Source: Oxyruncus cristatus (taxonomy: Eukaryota > Chordata > Aves > Passeriformes > Cotingidae). Taken from it: a stretch of DNA of 64,000 nucleotides. The stretch covers positions 917,481 through 981,480 of the forward strand of contig VXAY01000169.1 in NCBI GenBank assembly GCA_013399855.1, read 5' to 3'. The translations under genes and the position numbers were made by a program. Numbering within the stretch: position 1 is the stretch's first letter; the number at the start of each line of letters is the position of its first letter. Of this stretch, positions 55,790 to 64,000 are shown one piece after another. Under the pieces are notes generated by a model that worked only from the letters and a program-made list of their open reading frames with translations, did not search any database and was not told where the DNA came from.

Positions 55790-56105
55790 TTGCTGACAGG
55801 TGATGGATGGCTCATAATGCGACCGGCACAGTACATTACGTTTCCCATCCAGGGACTCCTAAATCATTTCAAATTTTCAAATTCCCTAATCAATATTTTA
55901 TCAGTAGCAGAAGAAAGCGGAACAGACCCATTTCTCAAGAGGTAGGAGAAGGAGCGTGTGTGGACGCGTGCCTGCACAGACAGAGGCATGGGAGTTTGGG
56001 TATTTATAATCACAGCTCCGCTACCCTTAGTACAACAGTTATATCTGCAGCCGGGAAAATAAATACACTAGGAGGACCTGGAGTGATGCTTACATTTAAA
56101 TGACT
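55790..56105. promoter_or_regulatory. Candidate conserved non-coding block
   Basis: Unique AT-rich DNA around TCATTTCAAATTTTCAAATTCC and CTAATCAATATTTTATCAG, with no repeat and no believable frame. Confidence 0.25.
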
Positions 56106-58834
56106 TCAGGATGAAGTAAATTAGAGATTGGGGTTTCTGATTTGAACGTGAGGGATTAATGCTCAGTGATGTTTGAGCTCATCTCTTGGCCAGTCGCTCC
56201 GTCCTTACATGGGGTGGAGGCAGGTGGAAACATGCCTAGTTTTTGGAGGGAGGAAATTTGATTTGTAAAGCAGTGGGGCTCAGATCTGCCACTTGGCACT
56301 GAAGCAGTAGTAGGGAAATATCCCTGGCAAGCCTGTCTGGAGGTGGATTATGTGGCCCAGGTGGTTGGTTGCGTGGAATTTTAACTGAGCATGGCGTTGC
56401 TTTCTTGGGACTGGAGTGCAGGGGGCAGGGAGGGATTCTATTGCTGCCACAATGTGTTGACTCCTGGTGGATGCTGGAACACTGGAAGACTAGGTGGGAA
56501 TGTGCTTGCAGTCATGTGCTTGAGCTGGTGCCTTTCTACTGCTCTGCTGACACTTGCTGTTGCAGTAGGATGTGATCCGGAGGGACACGGTGTGATGGGG
56601 CTGAGTGAGGATAGAGAGGGAAGTACTGGGGCGTTTCAGAGGAGGTGCAGGTGGGCTCTGTGATGTTAGGCTACTGTGGGAAGTGGCTGGTTCCAGACTG
56701 AGACTCGGTTTCAGTGACTTTGCATGTCTTCCACACTGGGCTACCTTCAGCGGTAGCTCCCGGTTGCTGCCTGGCATCTGGCTTTCTGCTGGGCTTTGGG
56801 GTGGAAGAGTTCAGGGAAGAATGAAGCCGTTTCCTTCTGTTGTTGGAGGTAGGGGGGGGTGTCTGTGAGAAGTGGAGACAGCGCAGGGCTTCATTCCTTC
56901 CCCTTCAGAAGATGACCCTGGTGAGACAGCCAGGCAAGGGGAGCAGGAGCATGTCTGTCTGCCCCCTGGATGGCTGTTTTCCCCAAATCCTCCCTGTGCT
57001 GGTGGTCCTGCTTATGTGCTCCCTGCATCTCCTGACCTCTCCTGTTCAACAATGTCTCTCCATTCAATTACTCATTCTCTTAGACTCCTGTTTTTTATTC
57101 CAAGGCTGGATGTTTTCCAAGTAAAAGATTTATTCTTAAGCTATTTTTTTTCCTCCCTGCGAAGAGAGCCTCCGAACAGCACAGATGTGAGGCTAAACAT
57201 AACCTTCCTTGTTACTGTCACCTCTCCTCAGTGTTTGCCTGGCTGATTTGGTGTTGTCTTTGCTTCCAAGTGTTGTTTCACAGCTCGGCTGTAGTTTGCT
57301 GCTGGAATACGTGGGGTAAGGTGGCAGGAGGGAGCAGGGTCACTGGTCTTGGGAGCGTGCAGTGGAGCTCAAGGGCGGCACTTCCAAACCCGTGCTGACT
57401 TCCCGGCCCTTTCCGAGGCTGTGTGGGGACCCTTAGCCCTTTTGGCTGTTGTGGTGGCATAGGCTGCCCAGCAGGAGAGTCAGACTCTGCTGGTAGAGGT
57501 AGTTTAAGGGAAAAGCTGTTTTTTATAGGAAAAACTTTGTGCCTTTCCAACCTCTGCACAGTTTAGGGGAGAAACACGTGCTCTTTCCCCAAGGTAATGG
57601 CTGCCTCACCACCAGTGGGGAGGTCTGATGCTACTACATTTTCTACCAACATTTTTCTCTCTATTCAGAGTTGTCTGTGGGCTCAGTTTTAGAGACTACA
57701 TCCCTGCTGTGCCCATGTGCAGGTGGAATTTGCTGCCATACCCTTTTGTCTCCCTATTATCCTGTGCTCACGCTTTGGCAGGGATGGGGAAGGCCTTTGG
57801 TTTGTGCTGTCCACACTGCTCCCTCCCCCAGAGGCATTTTATGTTGCCGGAACCTGGTTGAACGTTGCAAAAAGATGTGTGGAAGTAACTGATTTTCCTC
57901 CTCTGAAAGCCTGTGCCTGATCTGCAGGAGCAGGAATCCTTTTGAAGAGCTCCTACATACTTCATGTGTACCGCAGGCAGGTTGTAAGGCTGTTTTCCTT
58001 TTTCCTTGGTTAAAGATAAGGTTTAATTGAACCAGGGCCACGTCGCTGTTTGCTGTGTCATTTACTGGTCTGGTGGCTCTTTGGAGCTGGGTGTGAAAGG
58101 CCTGTGGTGCAGTGGAGCTCCTTCAGCCACGCTGTGCTGGGCAGTGTCTGCTGAAGCGGAGCAGGAGATGGGGAAAAAAAAGCTCCTGAGCCTCCTGGAG
58201 AGGCAAGGTATTTGTCATGTAGCTGTCACCAACCACTCTTCAAAGCAAACTTGGTCACCCAGGCTGACTGCTGCCTTCCCTCTTTAATGTACAATAGCAC
58301 AAATTGCCTTCACCACCCCTCCCCACTTAGGTGTTAACCTCTGCTTGTTCTCGTGCTTTTTGAAGATGCATTGTGTGTCTCAGTGTGAGCAGGACATGAG
58401 TGAAACCCAGACCTTGGTTCTCCACAGCTGCCACCTTTGCCATCAACAGCTGATGTAGACAATGGCTCCATTCAGCTGATAAACTCAGTCCTTCTACACA
58501 AGAGGTGAAGCCCATTGTTTGGGCACAGATGGCCTTAAATGCTGTTTCCCTGGATGAGAGATGTTCTGAAAAACTCGGTACCTGAGAGGAAAAAGCAGGC
58601 ACCTGAAAAACTTTGCTATGGAATTGTGTGTTTCAGTTCTCATCTTTACAGTTGTGTCTGGGAAAGAGCAGAGAGGCTGGGGAAGCTCTCTGCAAGCAGT
58701 ACTGTGAGGTGTAGCTCAAACAGGAGGGGATGGGATGAACTGGCTCCCCAAAGAGCAGTGTTTAACCCCCATTTGTCCTTCGGGCAAGGAATGTGTTCAA
58801 CCCTGAAGCTCCAGGATACAGCTCCACTCTGTGT

Positions 58835-58870
58835 CTTAGAGATCTCTTCTAACCTAAATGATACCGTATC
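58835..58870 (+). mobile_element. Possible CR1 3' terminal remnant
   Basis: CTTAGAGATCTCTTCTAACC then TAAATGATACCGTA resembles the last 35 bp of the CR1 subfamily seen at 25985 and 49214. Confidence 0.5.
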
Positions 58871-59897
58871 TTGCTTTATTTAAAACATACTTTGGGGTCC
58901 TGGAGAGTTCTTAGGGTATGAGTTTGGATTATTCCCCTCAGGATAAAACCCTGTGGCAAGCAGATCTTAGCTTGGCTTGTCATCTCCCTCAGCTGGCAGA
59001 GCCAAGGTTTTGTTGCCCCTTATGCATTGGGATGGAGCTGACTGTGGTGGTAAGGACAAGGAGCTGCTTGGGCAAGGAGGACGTGGGCTGAAGATACACA
59101 GAGACTTCGTGTCAGAGCTGTCACTTGCCAGCCTGACCAGAATACGTTGCAGGGAAGTGAATTTTGGGCAACTTAGCAAAGCAACACAAAGGCTCTGCGT
59201 GGCTTTCAAATGAGCTGTGATGGCATGAAGGGGAAATGCCCAGCTGGTTTTAATATCTAGCTTAAGGGAAGTCCCTTTGTTCATTTAGTCTTGATTTAAA
59301 GTGTTCTGAGGAGGTGAAATCCTCCTGCCTCATCTGGGTCTAAGCTGGGTGCTGATAAGCAAAGAGCTGTTTTTCCCTGCCAGCCGCTTCTGCCAAGCCA
59401 GAAATAGCCTGCCCAAGTAAGCTCACCATAGCAGCATTTCTCATTCAAAAGTTAATAAGCTTTGAAATTGGATTTTAATCAACTAATCTTTGATCCTAGG
59501 CACTAGAGCTCGATTAGGGGCGTCCAGTAAACCAAGTTACATCTTTCTTCCCCTCTATCTTTCCCCCCCACCCCCCAATTTAGCAAAGAAAAAGCTGGGA
59601 AATGTTTCAGCATTTGAGGACCTACACGTTTTAAGGTTTGTGTTGCCCCTTGTTCTTTTTCATCTGATCCATCCCATAAATGAATGGAAAAACTGATCTC
59701 TGGTGGACGTCTACTCCTCCAAGGCTGTAAATGTCTTTTAACAGCTCCTTTTGGGGAAAGTGCTGGAGCTCCTTTCTAACAAAGGTACGGATTCAATCAG
59801 ATGAGGTGGGACAAGGGATAGAGGATCTGCTGTGGCCCTAACCATACCCCTCCTATTCCCAGCATCAGAATAGGGTACCATGAATCCTGCATCCAAC

Positions 59898-59942
59898 AGA
59901 ATCACAACGTAGCTGAGGTTGGAGGGACCTCTGGGATTTTGC
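59898..59942 (-). mobile_element. CR1 3' end fragment
   Basis: CAGAATCACAACGTAGCTGA then GGTTGGAGGGACCTCTGG is the reversed end of a CR1 of the type at 44528. Confidence 0.75.
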
Positions 59943-62900
59943 CAGGCTGCAAAGGAAATTGTAGCTGGACTTGAGGGTTATGTAGTTACACTTCCACTCA
60001 AGGGGATGGATTGGGTTCAGACCTCTCCAACTTGTTATTCCACCTCCCCATAAATCTGAGCAAGCACTCCTGTCTTGGTTTACCCTGCAAACACTTTTCT
60101 CTTGATCTGATAGAGTAGAGGCTGATTTTATTTTTTTAAAGCTATATTTAGATCCTGGTGCGCAGGCTCCCGCTTCCCACAGCAATGCTGGCTTAGCGAG
60201 CTCCCCGGGGACCGCACTGTTCCTCCTGCGCTTCTGGAGTGGTCAGATCAAATGGGGGAGCTTTCTTTTGTCAGCAGGGTTGTCTTGTTGTCTCGAGCCA
60301 CCCCAGACACTGCTGTTTTGTCCAGGGTCAGGGCTGGACTCTCTAATGAGCGCCTGATTCCCTGACATCTCGGCACCTGAGAGATGGGAGAGTGATACGA
60401 AGGCTGTGGTGTGGGTTTGACTGCATTGGTGTTGGGCAAGCTGGTGGTGCTGTCTCTGAGCAGAGTCTCTGTGTGTCTCTGCTCTCCAATACTTCTCCCA
60501 GCTGTTCCAGAGGATGTATTTCCCTTGCCCTGGGCTATGACCATCCACCTAGACATTTATCTTCCTTCCTCTGAGGAAGGGCAGCGGAGGCAGTGTAATA
60601 GTCTTTCCGAACACTATTTACAACACAGAACATCTATCCCGTATAAAACCCCCCTAATGGCCAGGTTTTACTGTTTCCAAAGCTTTGGGTGTTTCCAAAG
60701 CTTTTCAGGGGATTTAAGCCCTGTGATGGTACTTGCCAGGAATATGAACTGTGGCGTGGCAGCTTTTGGGGCTGTCCAGCCTGCGCTAGGTTGAGAGGTA
60801 GCTTGAAGGGAAGCTGGTCTGCTGGACAGGACTGGCCCTGTGGAAAACAGTGTGCTTAGGGTGAGTCAGCCTCCCCTGGAGGTGATGCTTCCAGCCAGCC
60901 ACAGCCACGTGATAAATGAAAAGTGACATTAATCTACCAACCCCCAGGCCAGTGCAGTTAGAGAGCTGATCATACCAAGTTAAAAAGAGGGATGAAGTTA
61001 CCCTGGTTAGCGTCCTCTAAAGGCTCCGGGTTTTACAGGTCTGGGGGGTACTGATCCTCAAACCTCCCCAAGCTGGGTGTGGATTTCAGTGGCCCTCAGC
61101 TGGTCTGATCCTTAGAGGCAGTCCAGAGCAGGTTTGATGTTCCACAGAGTAGCAGATGGGTCCCAGAAGCTTTTCCCAGGGCATGCTCAAAATAGAGGGG
61201 GTCTTGCCTTATGTAGCCCCAGCTGTGAAGAGACTATGGCCCTGCACAAGGCAATCTGCTGAGCCTTTTTCAGGCTTCTTCCTCACCTGTTTTCCCTTCT
61301 TACTTGCTGTGTCTAGCCAGGGCTAGTTTTCTGCTTCTTAAATTCAGATAAAGAGCCCCCACAATGATCACCAGCCTGTTTTTTGGGTTACCAAGGACCA
61401 AAGTGTCCTCACTCCGGTGGCGTTTGGTGGTCAGTTATTTTGTGAAGCTTTTTGGAGCGAAGCTGCCCAGCCCCATAACAGAGCAGCAGGTCTGGAGTGG
61501 CTAAACAGCATCACAGGCCTCAGCTTGTCCTCCAGGCTCTGTGAAATGTGTGAACAAGCTGCCAACAGCCATGGTGGGTGTGAAGACCAAATCCCATGCC
61601 TGCTTTGGGATGCGTGAACAGTTGCTCTGACCTTCTCAGGGCTTCCCATTGCAGCGTTTCCAGGCCTGGTTTCCGACAGGGCTCTGCCTCTCCCAGCTTG
61701 TGTCCAACTCTCTTGCCCGCTTGGCCCCAAATCTGAGCGTGAAATCAGGTTTGGACACTTCTCCATGTGCTGTTATCGTCTGTGTGGGGGGAGACGGCAG
61801 GGATAGCTCAAAATAACTAGGAAGAGGGTACCTCATCCTATCCCCTCTTCCTCATCCTCTTCTCAAGATGTTTCCTCCTCATTGCTTCCAGCCACTGGAA
61901 GGACTGGGATCACTGGAAGAGTGAACAGAGTTAGAGCCAGCTGGTGAGCTACAACTTTCAAATCTGAAACTTTTCAGATGGTGCTTGGATGGAAAGGCTC
62001 CACATCCAGTGAGTTGTTTCCTTATTTTTTTTTCAGGGAAAAAGGAAGGCTGAATGAACTGTGTTGTGCAGGTAGAGGTAAGCAGCTCATGGTCAGGGAA
62101 TTTTGAGTTCCTTAGGGTCTGCATGAGTTGAAAATACAGGAGACCCAATTTTTAGTCTTTGTTCCACGTGATTTGGAGCAATCTTGAGCTTTTTCTCCCT
62201 GCTCGTGGCCTGAGGAGCCTCTGATTTGATCTGTTCTCCGTCTCACCTAACATTTTGGATACATCTCCTTGAAACAGGTTGGCAGTGCTGAACTAGAACT
62301 TTTAACAGTCTTTTTCATAGTTGTGTTGTGTTGTGACGGGTTTGGATGTGGTTATGGGAAGCAGTAGGAGGATGCTATAGAAATGTTATGCGCTGTGATT
62401 GTGCAAGCCTGGGCAAGTGGGAGGAAGAAGGGTGGAAATCTATTGTAAAACCATTGTTCCACGGGAAGGAGAGGGTGTTTGCCTGGGAATGTTTTGAAGG
62501 ACTGGTGCTCAGTGGGCTGACAGAAGCCAGTCTGTCCATTGCTGTGGTTTCGGGGTGGGTCCCAGGGGCCCAACTGGGATGAACCGCTTGAAAGATTTGA
62601 TTATGCTTAGAAGTTTAGACTGGGGACCCACCGGAGACATTACTCTTTATTTTTCTTTTCATGAGGGCAGAGCTTGTCTCTATCCTTAAGGACCAGACCC
62701 TGGACTCCCTTGTGTATGGATGGCGGTTCCCAACTCTTCCCTGGGTGGCTGGGGCTGTGCTGGATGAACTATAGGTTTTGTCTGCCCTTCTCCCTGTCCT
62801 AGCACAGAGTCACCACCGGCTCAGCCCAGGATGTGTGGCTCATCCCTAGCGAAGGACACAACTCCTAGGAAGGAAGTCATGTCCAGGTGACAATCCCCAG

Positions 62901-63888
62901 GGACTGGTTTGCAAAGACTTGCCAGAGCCGTGGCAGCCACAGAGTCACTTAAATTCCAACAGCAAGCTCTTCTGTGCCAAATCCCATTTGTATCACTGAG
63001 AAAAATGGTAAAATCATTGTTAGGTGTTCACTAAAATACTCTAAATTTTACAGAACACGAAGCATGAGTCAGGCATTGAAACCAGCATCCAAAGGAGGGA
63101 GGGAGTGGGGAGAGGCAGCAGGAGTGCTTATGAAATATTTTGTTTCACTGGCAAGAGGACAAGAAATAATTGGGCCCTAAATCAAGAAAATGGGAGAATA
63201 GGAACAGCAAATCAAGGGAAATGGTGGAAAATTAGGTCTTAGAGTAGAGAAATGTGTACACATGATCACCTGGTGGTTCTGGCAGAGATATGTGCCCATA
63301 AATCTTCTCTTTTAACCTCTTCCCTGCTGCTTTAAGGGGAATAGTGTCAGGCCTGCTGGCCTCAGCCATCTTTTTAGAGACTACTGGATTTTGTTTCAAC
63401 TTGCCTGGTGCTGAGCAGCCACTGAGTGACCTGAAGCCCCTTCAGAGGTGGAGATGGAGCTCCCAGGGTGCCCGGAGTCCTTGGGGCAGCCTGGAGACTG
63501 TGACCCCCAAGAGAGAGGATCCATTGTGCAGATCTGTCCTGTGTCTGGGACGGGGTTGGATGGATGGGGTGAGCTGCGAAGGACTGTCTTCTAGAGCTGT
63601 ACTCTGTGTGTGTGTGTCAATACCTTGGGGTTCATGTTAGCAGGTGTGGTTTACTCCTTGTACCCTGCAAATTGGTGGAGGTCTTGCTTCCTAGAAGGTG
63701 AGGTGGTCCTTAGGCAGGGGAGAACATGCAGATGGTCTAAGCTTTCCCTGCCTGACCATGACTGCACCTGCATCCCCAACAGGACCCACTAATATAGCAT
63801 GAGGGGTGTCTCCCTTCCTCACCTTGACTAGAAGAAGCAACCTGGGACGTCCTGCATGGAGCTCCTGCTCAGCTGTAAATTCTGCTAT

Positions 63889-63914
63889 AAAAAAAAAAAA
63901 AAAAAAAAAAAAAA
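63889..63914. repeat. poly(A) tract, 26 A, followed by TTAAAAAAAA
   Basis: Directly visible near the right edge of the window. Confidence 0.95.
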
Positions 63915-64000
63915 TTAAAAAAAATCCCCTTTATGCCTCCCTTAAGATCCCTGGCTCATTTTTTCTTATCAAAAATAATGAAATGTAAAAATAAAGCCTC

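Larger units (their letters stand above)
46290..64000. other. Gene-poor 3' flank, no coding exon supported
   Basis: I saw no chain of phased exons, no recognisable protein and no RNA gene on either strand. In mammals the region 3' of SEC16B is a large gene desert before BRINP2, which fits. Contents worth noting are listed separately: homopolymers, small CR1 remnants and AT-rich candidate conserved blocks. Confidence 0.55.

Overview
The window is vertebrate nuclear DNA and almost certainly avian. It has spliced genes with short introns, many CR1 LINE 3' ends (the dominant bird retroposon, recognised by the sense 3' end that runs into a copy of ATTCTRTG), avian-type LTR fragments, scattered poly(A)/poly(C)/(GT)n tracts and several CpG islands. 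I cannot fix the species; a passerine or other neognath bird fits best.

One protein-coding gene can be read with confidence: SEC16B, the smaller vertebrate paralogue of the ER-exit-site scaffold Sec16. It lies on the + strand from an inferred CpG-rich 5' exon near 21.7-21.9 kb to a TGA stop at 43762-43764. I could place 25 coding exons at splice sites whose phases chain without a break from the ATG at 23257, giving a model of about 1017 residues (from memory, the human protein is about 1060). The N-terminal exons are low-complexity and Tyr/Gln/Arg-rich. Exons 7-17 encode the conserved central Sec16 domain that binds Sec13 and assembles COPII coats. Exons 18-26 encode a disordered, Pro/Ser-rich tail that ends in the conserved SEC16B motifs around [23 protein letters not shown] and RRYPNP.

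Region by region: 1-0.33 kb, an LTR-like fragment on the minus strand. 0.33-21.6 kb, upstream DNA with no gene I can support; it holds a CpG island with a YY1-type start-codon context at 9.16-9.56 kb, a perfect 114-bp spacerless palindrome at 15.1-15.24 kb, a perfect 20-bp homeodomain palindrome at 18.8 kb, several AT-rich blocks that look like conserved non-coding DNA, and CR1 copies. 21.6-43.8 kb, SEC16B, with about ten intronic CR1 fragments, mostly in the sense orientation, and an LTR-like element in intron 6. 43.8-45.07 kb, a degenerate tandem repeat split by a CR1 insertion. 45.07-46.3 kb, a second CpG island with a TATAAA box, running into a GC-rich minisatellite and a possible 5' splice site. 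46.3-64 kb, a gene-poor stretch with candidate conserved non-coding blocks and small CR1 remnants.

I found no tRNA or rRNA gene, no CRISPR array and no sign of a novel multi-gene system. In mammals SEC16B lies next to RASAL2 (5' side) and BRINP2 (3' side). I looked for RASAL2 coding exons upstream and saw none, so the flanks read as intergenic DNA or as introns/UTRs that I cannot recognise from sequence alone.
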